Shown here piece by piece: positions 1 to 7,208 of a DNA stretch of 14,046 bases. Under the pieces are notes generated by a model. The model was not told the origin of the DNA. It saw only the letters and a list, made by a program, of their open reading frames with translations, and did not search any database. This DNA is from Pseudomonadota bacterium (lineage in GTDB: Bacteria; Pseudomonadota; Gammaproteobacteria; Burkholderiales; Burkholderiaceae_C), in assembly GCA_023438115.1 (NCBI GenBank), contig JAEZEB010000361.1, forward strand, positions 1 through 14,046, given 5' to 3'. How positions within the stretch are numbered: position 1 is the stretch's first letter; each line of letters begins with the position of its first letter. A program made the position numbers and the translations under genes.

Positions 1-128
1 CTTCCGAACTCGGCGCCGCCCCGGCCGACGCGCAACCCGCTCTTGACGCGCCGCTGCCGCCGCCTCCCAATCCGGACCAGGTGGAGATCGTCGAGCCGCC
101 GGCCACCGCCACGGGCGACATCCGGTAG
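1..128 (+). CDS. C-terminal tail of an unidentified protein (5' end outside window)
   Basis: An open frame enters from the left edge (first full codon at base 3) and ends with TAG. It gives 41 residues rich in Pro, Ala and Asp, including a PLPPPPNPDQ stretch, and it ends in GDIR. High Pro/Ala content and third-position G/C fit a low-complexity tail of a real gene. It converges on the neighbouring glycosylase gene with only four bases between the two stop codons. No domain is visible, so no function can be given. A periplasmic, lipoprotein or TonB-like tail would be one guess, without support. Confidence 0.5.
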   Translation, partial: SELGAAPADAQPALDAPLPPPPNPDQVEIVEPPATATGDIR

Positions 129-132
129 CTGC

Positions 133-867
133 CTACGCGTACAGCACCTGGCAGTTGTCGCAGAAGAAGCTGCGCCGCTGCGTGCGTCCCAGGATCTCCT
201 TGTGCAGCGAGATCGCGCAGCGCGGACAGGTGCGCTTCGTGTGGGCGAGCCAGTGCTTCTTCAGCACGAACTGCTTCTTCCACTCGTAGAACTGGAAGCT
301 GTAGATGCGCGCCTGCTCCACCAGCTCGCGCAGCTTGGCGGGCGGGAGCGCGCCCACCTTGGACAGGGGATGCACGTGGATGCGGAACAGCACCTCGTTC
401 TTGATGATGTTGCCCACGCCGGCGAAGAGGTCCTGGTCCAGCAGCGCGTCGCACACCAGCGTCTCGGGCTGCGCGCGCAGCCGCTTGCGCGCCAGCGCCG
501 CGTCCCAGTGCGGCGACATGACGTCGGCCCACCAGTCGTACACCAGGTCCAGCGGCTCCTCGATGAAGCGCACCGAGCAGGCGTACAGGTTCAGCTCCCC
601 GTTGCCGAAGCCCAGGGAGAGGCGCGGCTCCGCCCAGCTCTTGCGCTCGTTGATGCGGTAGCTGCCGAACAGCAGGAAGTGCACGCGCAGGCTGAAATCG
701 GGCAGTTCCACCAGGAAGTGCTTGCCCCAGCTGCGGAAGGCCTCCACCGGCTGGTGCAGCAGGCGGTCCTTCTCGATGGTGGTGTTGCCGGAGACGGCTT
801 CGATCTTGCGTCCGAGGAAGGGCGTGAGCTGCTCGCGCAGGATGACGATGGAAGGGCCCTCGGGCAT
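133..867 (-). CDS. nei: Fpg/Nei-family DNA glycosylase/AP lyase (endonuclease VIII-like)
   Basis: Base-excision repair enzyme expected to remove oxidised bases and nick the resulting abasic site. The protein is 244 residues and starts MPEGPS, so after removal of Met the catalytic Pro2 and Glu3 of the family are in place. Lys49 in the RSWGKHF segment matches the conserved lysine of the N-terminal domain. The helix-two-turn-helix lies near residues 148-165 (AGVGNIIKNEVLFRIHVHP). A C-terminal zinc finger uses Cys214, Cys217, Cys236 and Cys239, and its LGRTQRRSFF loop carries the DNA-contacting arginine. It is slightly shorter than E. coli Nei (263). The Shine-Dalgarno is weak. It is divergent from the aldo/keto reductase gene across 50 bases. 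Family assignment is firm; Nei versus Fpg substrate choice is inferred from the MPEGPS start and the loop. Confidence 0.93.
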   Translation of the reverse strand: MPEGPSIVILREQLTPFLGRKIEAVSGNTTIEKDRLLHQPVEAFRSWGKHFLVELPDFSLRVHFLLFGSYRINERKSWAEPRLSLGFGNGELNLYACSVRFIEEPLDLVYDWWADVMSPHWDAALARKRLRAQPETLVCDALLDQDLFAGVGNIIKNEVLFRIHVHPLSKVGALPPAKLRELVEQARIYSFQFYEWKKQFVLKKHWLAHTKRTCPRCAISLHKEILGRTQRRSFFCDNCQVLYA

Positions 868-917
868 GGTTCGTAATATGCTCGACCGGTTCGCAACGCC
901 GTCACCGCTGTAACCCC

Positions 918-1979
918 ATGCAAACCATCCCCCTCGGCCAGTCCGACCTGCGCGTTACGCCCATCTGCCTCGGCACCATGACCTTCGGCGAACAGGTGGG
1001 CGAGGCGGACGCCCACGCCATCCTCGATCGCGCCGTGGAGCGCGGCGTCAACTTCATCGACACCGCGGAGATGTACGCGGTGCCCGCGCGCAAGGAAACC
1101 TGCGGCGCCACCGAAACCATCATCGGCCGCTGGTTCGCCGCCCGACCCGGCATGCGGCAGAAGATCGTGCTGGCCACCAAGGTCGCCGGCCCCTCGCGCG
1201 GCATGCCCTGGATCCGCGAAGGCGCGGGCATGACGGCGGCGGACATCATCGCTTCCTGCGAAGGGTCGCTGCGCCGACTGCAGACCGAGGTGATCGACCT
1301 GTACCAGATCCACTGGCCAGAGCGCACCGTGCCCGCCTTCGGCCAGCTTTACTACGACCCCGCCGCGGAGCGCACGCAGACCTCCATCCACGAGCAGCTG
1401 CAGGCGCTGGACCAGCTGGTGCGCCAGGGCAAGGTGCGCGCCATCGGCCTGTCGAACGAGACGCCCTGGGGCGTGCACGAGTTCGTGCGCCTCGCGGAGC
1501 AGCACGGCCTGCCGCGCGTGGCCACGGTGCAGAACCCGTACTGCCTGGTGAACCGCTCCGTCGACAACGGCCTGGACGAGAGCATGCACCGCCTCGGCGT
1601 GTCGCTGCTGGCGTATTCGCCGCTCGGCTTCGGCCTGCTCACGGGCAAGTACGACGAAAGCGGCACGGAGGGTGCCGGCGCACCGCAGGATGCACGCATC
1701 GCGAAGTACCCGCAGGTGCGCGCGCAGCGCTGGGGCCGCCCGGAGGCGCTGGCCACCGCGCGCCGCTACAACGCGCTCGCCCGCGAGCACGGCCTCACGC
1801 CCACGCGCATGGCGCTCGCCTGGTGCTACGGCAACTGGCGCGTGGCCAGCACCATCCTGGGCGTGACCTCGCTCGCGCAGCTGGACGAGGACCTCGACGC
1901 CTGGGGCACGCAGCTGCCGGCCGAACTGCTGGCGGCGATCGACCGCGTGCGCTGGGAGGCGAGGGATCCCGCGGCCTGA
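918..1979 (+). CDS. tas: NADP(H)-dependent aldo/keto reductase, Tas type
   Basis: Cytosolic oxidoreductase that uses NAD(P)H to reduce carbonyl compounds; the physiological substrate is unknown. The 353-residue (beta/alpha)8 protein resembles E. coli Tas from end to end: LGTMTFGEQ at 18-26, FIDTAEMYAVP at 46-56, DLYQIHWPER at 127-136, IGLSNET in the middle and a late ILGVTSLAQLDE cofactor-loop segment. The catalytic tetrad is visible as Asp48, Tyr53, Lys88 (LATKVAGPSR) and His132 (QIHWP). Its stop is four bases before the ybaK start, so the two are almost certainly co-transcribed. The ribosome site is not strong; the ATG was chosen because MQTIPLGQSDLRVT matches the usual N-terminus of the family. 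Confidence 0.93.
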   Translation: MQTIPLGQSDLRVTPICLGTMTFGEQVGEADAHAILDRAVERGVNFIDTAEMYAVPARKETCGATETIIGRWFAARPGMRQKIVLATKVAGPSRGMPWIREGAGMTAADIIASCEGSLRRLQTEVIDLYQIHWPERTVPAFGQLYYDPAAERTQTSIHEQLQALDQLVRQGKVRAIGLSNETPWGVHEFVRLAEQHGLPRVATVQNPYCLVNRSVDNGLDESMHRLGVSLLAYSPLGFGLLTGKYDESGTEGAGAPQDARIAKYPQVRAQRWGRPEALATARRYNALAREHGLTPTRMALAWCYGNWRVASTILGVTSLAQLDEDLDAWGTQLPAELLAAIDRVRWEARDPAA

Positions 1980-1983
1980 AGCC

Positions 1984-2475
1984 ATGGCGAAGAAGGACCA
2001 CGTCAGCGAGACGCCGGCCACCGCCTTCCTCAAGGCGCACGGGGTGGCGTTCACCGAACACCCTTACGAGTACCTGGAGCACGGCGGCGCGCAGCACAGC
2101 GCGCAGGTGCTCGGCTTCGATCCCTTCACGGTGGTGAAGACGCTCGTGATGGAGGACGAGAAGGCCCGTCCGCTCCTCGTGCTGATGCACGGCAACCGCA
2201 AGGTCTCCACCAGGAACCTGGCGCGGCAGATCGGCGCCAAGACGGTGGAACCCTGCAAGCCCGAGGTGGCCAACCGCCACAGCGGCTACCTGGTGGGCGG
2301 CACCTCGCCCTTCGGCACGCGCAAGGCGATGCCCGTGTACATCGAGGAAACCATCCTGGCGCTGCCGCGCATCTGCATCAACGGCGGCCGGCGCGGCTAC
2401 CTGGTGGGGCTGGACCCGCAGGTGTGCGTGCAGCTGCTGGCGGCCAGGCCCGTGCAGTGCGCGCTGCAGGAGTAG
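1984..2475 (+). CDS. ybaK: Cys-tRNA(Pro) deacylase, YbaK/EbsC family
   Basis: Trans-editing protein that hydrolyses cysteine mischarged onto tRNA(Pro). At 163 residues it has the family's normal length. Seen in the sequence: the N-terminal TPATAFLKAHG segment, VVKTLVM with Lys52 corresponding to the essential lysine of YbaK, LARQIGAKTVEPC, then the hallmark GGTSPFGTRKAMPVYIEET and a closing GGRRGYLVGLDP. The start lies four bases after the tas stop, which suggests translational coupling. A 49-base spacer with its own strong ribosome site follows before plsY, so plsY may belong to the same transcript. Assignment is secure; the exact editing range (Cys-tRNA(Pro) only, or other tRNAs) is inferred from the family. 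Confidence 0.93.
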   Translation: MAKKDHVSETPATAFLKAHGVAFTEHPYEYLEHGGAQHSAQVLGFDPFTVVKTLVMEDEKARPLLVLMHGNRKVSTRNLARQIGAKTVEPCKPEVANRHSGYLVGGTSPFGTRKAMPVYIEETILALPRICINGGRRGYLVGLDPQVCVQLLAARPVQCALQE

Positions 2476-2524
2476 GCAACAATACCGGCCGCGGAAAAAC
2501 GAAACAGCAGGAGAGGAGAACCGC

Positions 2525-3154
2525 ATGGACACCGTCTATTCCATCGCCGCCGTCGTGGCCGCCTACCTGGTGGGCTCGCTGGCGTTCGCGGTGATCGTGA
2601 GCAAGGGCATGGGCCTGGCCGACCCGCGCACCTTCGGCAGCGGCAATCCCGGCGCCACCAACGTGCTGCGCTCGGGCAGCAAGCCGGCCGCGGCGGTGAC
2701 GCTGCTGCTGGACGCCATGAAGGGCTTCGTGCCCGTGATGCTGGTCAAGCACTTCGGCCGCCCCTACGGCCTGGAGGAGGGCACCATGGCGCTGGTCGGC
2801 CTGGCCGCCTTCCTGGGCCACCTGTACCCCGTGTTCTTCCGCTTCCAGGGCGGCAAGGGCGTGGCCACCTTCATCGGCGTGGTCTTCGGCATCGACTGGG
2901 TGCTGGGCCTGGCCACCGGCGCGACCTGGCTGGTCATCGCCTTCTTCTTCCGCTACTCCTCGCTCGCCTCGCTGGTGGCGGCGATCTTCGCGCCGGTGTA
3001 CTACCTGTTCGGCGATCGCCTCAAGTGGTACGCGGAGCGTCCCGTCACCATGGTGCTGTTCGCGATGGCGCTGCTGCTCGCGTGGCGGCACCGCGCCAAC
3101 ATCGAGCGGCTGGTGAAGGGCAAGGAGTCGCGGCTGGGGGCCAAGAAGGCGTGA
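2525..3154 (+). CDS. plsY: Glycerol-3-phosphate acyltransferase PlsY
   Basis: Integral inner-membrane enzyme that transfers the acyl group from acyl-phosphate to glycerol-3-phosphate, the first step of phospholipid synthesis in the PlsX/PlsY route. The 209-residue protein carries the three diagnostic cytoplasmic motifs: SGNPGATNVLRSGSK around 39-53, the DAMKG turn at 63-67, and GHLYPVFFRFQGGKGVAT at 98-115. Several hydrophobic helices alternate with them, as in the family. A strong purine-rich site (AGGAGAGGAG) sits just upstream of the ATG. It is the last forward gene before a convergent junction with the MFS gene; the palindromic repeat there may act as the transcript end. Confidence 0.95.
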   Translation: MDTVYSIAAVVAAYLVGSLAFAVIVSKGMGLADPRTFGSGNPGATNVLRSGSKPAAAVTLLLDAMKGFVPVMLVKHFGRPYGLEEGTMALVGLAAFLGHLYPVFFRFQGGKGVATFIGVVFGIDWVLGLATGATWLVIAFFFRYSSLASLVAAIFAPVYYLFGDRLKWYAERPVTMVLFAMALLLAWRHRANIERLVKGKESRLGAKKA

Positions 3155-3161
3155 CCGTGAG

Positions 3162-3266
3162 CTTGTCATTGCGGGCTTGACCCGCAATCCAGAGGGCGGT
3201 GGATCAGGCGCCGCATGGATCCCGGGTCAAGCCCGGGATGACAAGAAGTGAGCCCGGGATGACAAG
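3162..3266. repeat. Intergenic palindromic repeat, two inverted copies plus a third half-copy
   Basis: Two 29-base arms (3162-3190 and 3217-3245) are inverted copies agreeing at 25 positions. Each arm is itself a hairpin with a perfect 8-bp stem and a CTTGA/TCAAG loop. The four differences are compensatory: stem ATTGCGGG/CCCGCAAT in one arm, ATCCCGGG/CCCGGGAT in the other. The 15-mer GCCCGGGATGACAAG recurs as a direct repeat at 3231-3245 and 3252-3266, so a third, half unit is present. The element fills the space between the convergent plsY and MFS stops. It looks like the dispersed palindromic repeats found between genes in alpha- and betaproteobacteria. A bidirectional transcript-end role is possible, but no T-run is present. 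Confidence 0.75.
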
Positions 3267-3280
3267 GCCCGCTTCGGCTT

Positions 3281-4882
3281 CTACTCCGCCGCGATCAGAT
3301 ACCGCGTCACCTCCGGCGGCGCGGCGCCGATGTGGAAGGCCAGGCGCTTGTCCCGCAACTGCACGTCGGCCGCGCTCACGCGGTCGAAGCGGCGCAGGTG
3401 CTCGGTCCACGACGCATCCGTGATCTGTTCCACCCAGCGACCCGGCTCGCCCAGGTCGTGCAGCAGCTGCCAGTCCAGCGCGCCCTGGCGCAGGCGGCTG
3501 CGGCGGCTTTCCTGCATCAGCGCCAGGAATTCGCCGGTGCGCTGCGGATCGATCAGGTAGGCGATGCGCACCTGGATGCGGCCCGGGCCCGGGGCTTCCA
3601 TCTGCGGCGCCGTGATCACGCGCGCCGGCGTGAGGTCTTCCTCGGTGCCGCGGTCGCGCACGAAGCGCTGCACCAGCCACATCGTGGCGACGCCGGTCAC
3701 CGAAGAGATGGCGATGGAAATGGGGATGGTGGTCCAGGTGGCGATCTGCCCCCACAGCGCCGCGCCCAGCGCCGTGGACCCCATCAGCGCCATCTGGTAG
3801 ATCGACATGCCGCGCGCGCGCACCCAGTCGGGCAGCGCCATCTGCGCGGCCACCGTGAGCGAGTTGGCCACCGTGATCCACGCGGCGCCCGCGAAGATCA
3901 TGGCCGGCACCGCCAGCCACAGCGTGGGCCCGAAGGCGACCACGGCCGCGGCGACCGCCTGCATCGCGGTGCCCACCAGCACGCGCTGCTTCAGCGGCAG
4001 CCAGTTGCGGATGCGCGGCATCAGCAGCGCCGCGATGATCGCGCCCACGCCCATCGACGCCAGCAGCACGGTGAAGGTGCCGGCGTCGCCGCCCGGCATC
4101 GCGCGCGCCAGCAGCGGCAGCAGCGCCAGCAGGGCGGTGGAGTGCAGGAAGAACAGCGAGATGCGCAGCAGCACCGACTTCAGGCGGCCGGATTGCGCCA
4201 CGTACTGCAGGCCGACGCGCATGGCGCTGGCGAGCGGCTCGCGGCCCAGCGGGCTTTCCTGGTGCACGCGGCGCCAGCGCATGATGGTGATGCCGGCCAG
4301 GATGGACAGCACCGCGTTCAGCACGAAGACCCAGGCGCTTCCGGCGCTGGCGATGAGCGCGCCGGCCAGCAGCGGGCCGATGATGCGCGAGGCATTCATC
4401 GCGATGCCGTTGAGGGCCAGCGCCTGCGGCAGCTGCGGACGCGGCACCACCTCCGGGATGATGGCGGCGAACACCGGCCAGCGCATGGCCAGGCCGATGC
4501 CGTTGGCGAAGGTCAGCGCCAGCAGCAGCGGCGCCGTGAGCGCGTCCAGCAGGATCACCACGCACAGGATGGTGGCGATCGCCGCCACCCAGAACTGCGT
4601 GACCATGAAGTAGCGCTTGCGGTCCAGCGTGTCGGCCAGCGCGCCGCTGGGCAGGCCGAGCAGGAAGACGGGCAGGGTGGAGGCCGTCTGCACCAGCGCC
4701 ACCCACAGCGGCGAGGGACCGATCGACGTCATCAGCCAGGCCGACGCCACGTCGTTCATCCACATCGTGGTGTTGGCGGCCAGCCAGGTGAACCACAGCA
4801 TGCGGAACACCGGGCCCTTCAGGGGGCCGAGGGCGCTCTCGCGCTGGCGGGGTCGGGTTCCGGAAAGGGTGGAGTCGGGCAA
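3281..4882 (-). CDS. MFS exporter (EntS/MFS_3 type) with C-terminal ABM-like domain
   Basis: Inner-membrane secondary transporter, probably an exporter; the substrate cannot be read from sequence. The first roughly 420 of 533 residues form a 12-helix major facilitator core starting PLKGPVFRMLWFTWLAAN. The inter-helix motif is GALADTLDRKR near 80-90. The pattern fits the 'transmembrane secretion effector' group (Pfam MFS_3). After a linker, residues about 435-533 (from RIQVRIAYLIDP) form a soluble domain resembling antibiotic-biosynthesis-monooxygenase-like tails of this group. The chosen start is TTG, 12 bases after the retropepsin stop and in the same frame as it. It has no convincing ribosome site, but the next candidates, a GTG and an ATG around residues 25-28, would cut into the conserved pre-helix segment. 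Likely co-transcribed after yajQ and the protease. Confidence 0.85.
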   Translation of the reverse strand: MPDSTLSGTRPRQRESALGPLKGPVFRMLWFTWLAANTTMWMNDVASAWLMTSIGPSPLWVALVQTASTLPVFLLGLPSGALADTLDRKRYFMVTQFWVAAIATILCVVILLDALTAPLLLALTFANGIGLAMRWPVFAAIIPEVVPRPQLPQALALNGIAMNASRIIGPLLAGALIASAGSAWVFVLNAVLSILAGITIMRWRRVHQESPLGREPLASAMRVGLQYVAQSGRLKSVLLRISLFFLHSTALLALLPLLARAMPGGDAGTFTVLLASMGVGAIIAALLMPRIRNWLPLKQRVLVGTAMQAVAAAVVAFGPTLWLAVPAMIFAGAAWITVANSLTVAAQMALPDWVRARGMSIYQMALMGSTALGAALWGQIATWTTIPISIAISSVTGVATMWLVQRFVRDRGTEEDLTPARVITAPQMEAPGPGRIQVRIAYLIDPQRTGEFLALMQESRRSRLRQGALDWQLLHDLGEPGRWVEQITDASWTEHLRRFDRVSAADVQLRDKRLAFHIGAAPPEVTRYLIAAE

Positions 4883-4894
4883 GCGGAAGGAGGA

Positions 4895-5533
4895 CTAGTA
4901 CCGGCGCTCCAGCACCAGCTGGTCGTTGTGCCGCGTCATCTGGAAGCGCGTGAGGAAGCTGTTGCCCAGGAGGATGTAGGGCATGGGGGCGGGCAGCACG
5001 GAGGCGTCGACGTCGTGGACTTCCACGTCGCCGATGCGCACGCTGGCCAGCTTGACGTGGTAGACGGGGACCGTGCCGTTGGCGGTGTTGCTGCGGCCCA
5101 CCCGCCCGGTGCGGTAGTTGATGCCCAGGCGCTCGGCCTCGGCCTGGCCCATGGCCACCGAGGTGGCGCCGGTGTCCACCATGAAGTGCGCGGCGCGGCC
5201 GTTGATGCCGCCCTGGGTGAGGAAGTGGCCGCCGGAGCTGGCGCTCAGCACGATGCGGTCGCCGCTGGGCGCGCTGCCGCCGCCGCCCACGCTGGCGGGC
5301 GCATCACCCACGCGCAGCACGTGGCGCCGGCCGCCGATTTCCACCGTGGCCTCGTCGCCCTGGGTGGCCAGCACCTTCACGCCCTGGTGCGTCTCGCCCA
5401 CGGCCACGCCCTTGGGCGCGCCGCCGTCCACGATCAGCAGGGCCTTGCGGCCCAGCATGCCCTGCAGCGAAACCGACTGGGCGCAGGCCGCGCCGGCGGC
5501 CAGGGCAAGGGTGAGGGCCAGCAGACGCTTCAT
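4895..5533 (-). CDS. Secreted retropepsin-like aspartic protease (TIGR02281-type)
   Basis: Predicted periplasmic clan-AA aspartic protease; its natural substrate is unknown. The 212-residue protein begins with a signal peptide (MKRLLALTLALAAGAACAQS, cleavage likely after ACA). A small beta-rich region follows to about residue 75, then a Gly/Ser linker. The retropepsin core has the catalytic motif VDTGATSVAM (Asp120) preceded by GGHFLTQGGINGR, and the late hydrophobic-Gly motif YILLGNSFL at 186-194. One such domain per chain implies a homodimer, as in retropepsins. It starts four bases after the yajQ stop and ends 12 bases before the MFS start, so the three genes look like one operon. No strong Shine-Dalgarno of its own is seen, which suggests coupling to yajQ. 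Confidence 0.88.
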   Translation of the reverse strand: MKRLLALTLALAAGAACAQSVSLQGMLGRKALLIVDGGAPKGVAVGETHQGVKVLATQGDEATVEIGGRRHVLRVGDAPASVGGGGSAPSGDRIVLSASSGGHFLTQGGINGRAAHFMVDTGATSVAMGQAEAERLGINYRTGRVGRSNTANGTVPVYHVKLASVRIGDVEVHDVDASVLPAPMPYILLGNSFLTRFQMTRHNDQLVLERRY

Positions 5534-5537
5534 GCGT

Positions 5538-6023
5538 TCAATCCCGGAAGTTGGAGAACGTCAAGGGTAGCTCGGCCATTTCCTTGCGCACAAGCGCGAT
5601 CGTCGCCTGCAGGTCGTCGCGCTTCGCCCCGGTGACTCGCACGGCGTCGCCCTGGATGGAGGCCTGCACCTTCACCTTGCTGTCCTTGATGATCTTCTGG
5701 ATCTTCTTGGCCTGCTCGGTCTCGATGCCGCTGCGCACCTTGACCACCTGCCGCACCTTGTCGCCGCCGGCCTTCTGGATCTCGCCCTTGTCCAGAAAGC
5801 GCACATCGACGTTGCGCTTGGCCAACTTGCCCACCAGCACGTCCATGACCTGCTGCAGCTGGAAATCGGCGTCGCCGGTGAGCGTGATTTCCTTGTCCTT
5901 CAGCTCGATCCCGGCCGAAGTGCCCTTGAAGTCGAACCGGGTGCCGATTTCCTTGGCCGCGTTTTCGACGGCGTTCTTGACTTCCACCATGTTCGGCTCG
6001 CACACGGCATCGAAAGACGGCAT
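5538..6023 (-). CDS. yajQ: YajQ-family nucleotide/c-di-GMP-binding protein
   Basis: Small cytosolic two-domain protein; members bind nucleotides, and some (Xanthomonas) act as cyclic di-GMP effectors. The 161-residue protein has the full family layout: MPSFDAVCEPNMVEVKNAV at the N-terminus, RFDFKGTSAGIELKDKEITL, QVMDVLVGKLAKR, VRSGIETEQAKKIQKIIKDS, VQASIQGDAVRVTGAKRDDLQ and the C-terminal PLTFSNFRD. The start was placed at this ATG, although the frame stays open far upstream, because it matches the family N-terminus and is preceded by an excellent ribosome site (AGGAGGAG). It is divergent from murB and is the first gene of a likely operon with the protease and MFS genes. Whether this copy binds c-di-GMP is inferred from the family. 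Confidence 0.95.
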   Translation of the reverse strand: MPSFDAVCEPNMVEVKNAVENAAKEIGTRFDFKGTSAGIELKDKEITLTGDADFQLQQVMDVLVGKLAKRNVDVRFLDKGEIQKAGGDKVRQVVKVRSGIETEQAKKIQKIIKDSKVKVQASIQGDAVRVTGAKRDDLQATIALVRKEMAELPLTFSNFRD

Positions 6024-6041
6024 ATGGGATCTCCTCCTGCA

Positions 6042-6056
6042 CCGCCGAGTCGGCGG
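6042..6056. promoter_or_regulatory. Perfect palindrome between divergent yajQ and murB
   Basis: CCGCCGA and TCGGCGG are perfect 7-base inverted arms around one central base, in the 51-base gap between the two divergent starts. Its position suits an operator or a hairpin in the yajQ leader. G+C-rich palindromes arise readily in such genomes, so a regulatory role is only inferred. Confidence 0.35.
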
Positions 6057-6074
6057 CTTCGGCACAATTCTCCC

Positions 6075-7115
6075 ATGATCGTCGAGCCGAACGCCTCCCT
6101 GCAGCCTTACAACACCTTCGGGATCGTCGCGAAGGCGCGCAAGCTGGTGCGGGTGCGCGGCGCCGAGGATGTGCATGCCCTGCTGGCCCATCCGGAGCTC
6201 GGCGCCGAGCCCCGGTTCGTGCTGGGCGGCGGCAGCAACATCGTGATCACGGGCGACGTGAAGGCCGTGGTGCTGAAGGTGGAAGTGGCCGGCCGGCGCA
6301 TCCTGGAAGACGGGCCCCGGGCCACCATCGTGGAATTCGGCGCCGGCGAGAACTGGCACGAGGCCGTGACCTGGACGCTGGACCAGGGCCTGGGCGGCCT
6401 GGAAAACCTGGCCCTGATCCCCGGCACCGTGGGCGCCTCCCCGGTGCAGAACATCGGCGCCTACGGCCTGGAACTGCAGGACCGCTTCGAGAGCCTGGAC
6501 GCCATCGACCTGGAGACGGGCCGCGAATTCACCCTGGACGCGGCGCAGTGCGCCTTCGGCTACCGCGATTCCGTGTTCAAACACTCGCCGGCTCGCGACA
6601 GCGATTTCGGCCTGGCCGGGCGGGCGCTGATCCTGCGGGTGCGCATGCGCCTGCCCAAGCCCTGGAAGCCGGTGCTGGGCTACCTGGACCTGCAGCGCAA
6701 GATGGCCGAAGCGGGCGTGGCCGAGCCCACGCCGCGCCAGGTCTACGACTGGGTCTGCGCCATCCGCAGCGCCAAGCTGCCGGACCCGCGGGTGATCGGC
6801 AACGCCGGCAGCTTCTTCAAGAATCCCACGGTCACGCCGGAGCAGTGCCAGGACATCATCTCCCGCGAACCGAACATCGTGCACTACCCCATGCCCGACG
6901 GCTCGGTGAAGCTGGCGGCCGGCTGGCTGATCGACGCCTGCGGCTGGAAGGGCAAGTCGGTGGGGCAGGCGGGGGTGTACGAGAAGCAGGCCCTGGTGCT
7001 GGTGAACCGCGGCGGCGCCACGGGCGGCGAGGTGGTCACGCTGGCGCGCGCCATCCAGACCAGCGTCTACGAGCGCTTCGGCATCCGGCTGGAGCCGGAG
7101 CCGGTGGTGGTCTGA
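6075..7115 (+). CDS. murB: UDP-N-acetylenolpyruvoylglucosamine reductase MurB
   Basis: Cytosolic FAD enzyme that reduces UDP-GlcNAc-enolpyruvate to UDP-MurNAc with NADPH, the second committed step of peptidoglycan synthesis. The 346 residues correspond to the E. coli-type (class I) enzyme. Seen: NTFGIVAKAR at 13-22, the FAD-phosphate loop LGGGSNI at 50-56, IPGTVGASPVQNIGAYG at 115-131, YRDSVFK at 163-169 with the active-site Arg164, the catalytic serine in IGNAGSFFKNP (Ser246), and the C-terminal glutamate within RLEPEP. The frame is open further upstream, but this ATG starts MIVEPNASLQPYNTFG, the expected N-terminus. It is divergent from yajQ; downstream it converges on the SPW-repeat gene across a hairpin-bearing spacer. 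Confidence 0.96.
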   Translation: MIVEPNASLQPYNTFGIVAKARKLVRVRGAEDVHALLAHPELGAEPRFVLGGGSNIVITGDVKAVVLKVEVAGRRILEDGPRATIVEFGAGENWHEAVTWTLDQGLGGLENLALIPGTVGASPVQNIGAYGLELQDRFESLDAIDLETGREFTLDAAQCAFGYRDSVFKHSPARDSDFGLAGRALILRVRMRLPKPWKPVLGYLDLQRKMAEAGVAEPTPRQVYDWVCAIRSAKLPDPRVIGNAGSFFKNPTVTPEQCQDIISREPNIVHYPMPDGSVKLAAGWLIDACGWKGKSVGQAGVYEKQALVLVNRGGATGGEVVTLARAIQTSVYERFGIRLEPEPVVV

Positions 7116-7179
7116 CCCTTCTTCAGCGATCCGGCGTCCTTCTTTGGTGGGCCGCCCGACGCAGCGCTTGTCTTCGTAG

Positions 7180-7207
7180 GTCGGCGGTGCGCGCAGCGCA
7201 CCCCGAC
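7180..7207. repeat. REP-like hairpin between convergent murB and SPW gene
   Basis: GTCGGCGGTGCGC and GCGCACCCCGAC pair over 12 bases with one bulged C and a GCA loop. The element ends one base before the SPW-repeat gene stop and lies in a convergent junction, so it could end transcripts from either side. It resembles dispersed bacterial REP hairpins; no T-run follows. No second copy was seen in this window. Confidence 0.5.
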
Positions 7208-7208
7208 A

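Noticed and set aside
591..2054. 487-codon minus-strand open frame over nei and tas
   Set aside because: It is a shadow frame of tas and part of nei, with low-complexity composition and no domain.
3332..5635. Very long plus-strand open frame (767 codons) opposite the MFS and protease genes
   Set aside because: It is antisense to two well-supported genes; the product is His/Gln/Arg/Ala-rich low complexity, as expected from the complement of GC-biased codons.
5538..6884. Long 448-codon version of YajQ extending over murB
   Set aside because: The extra 287 residues are antisense to murB; the ATG with the AGGAGGAG site gives exactly the family length.
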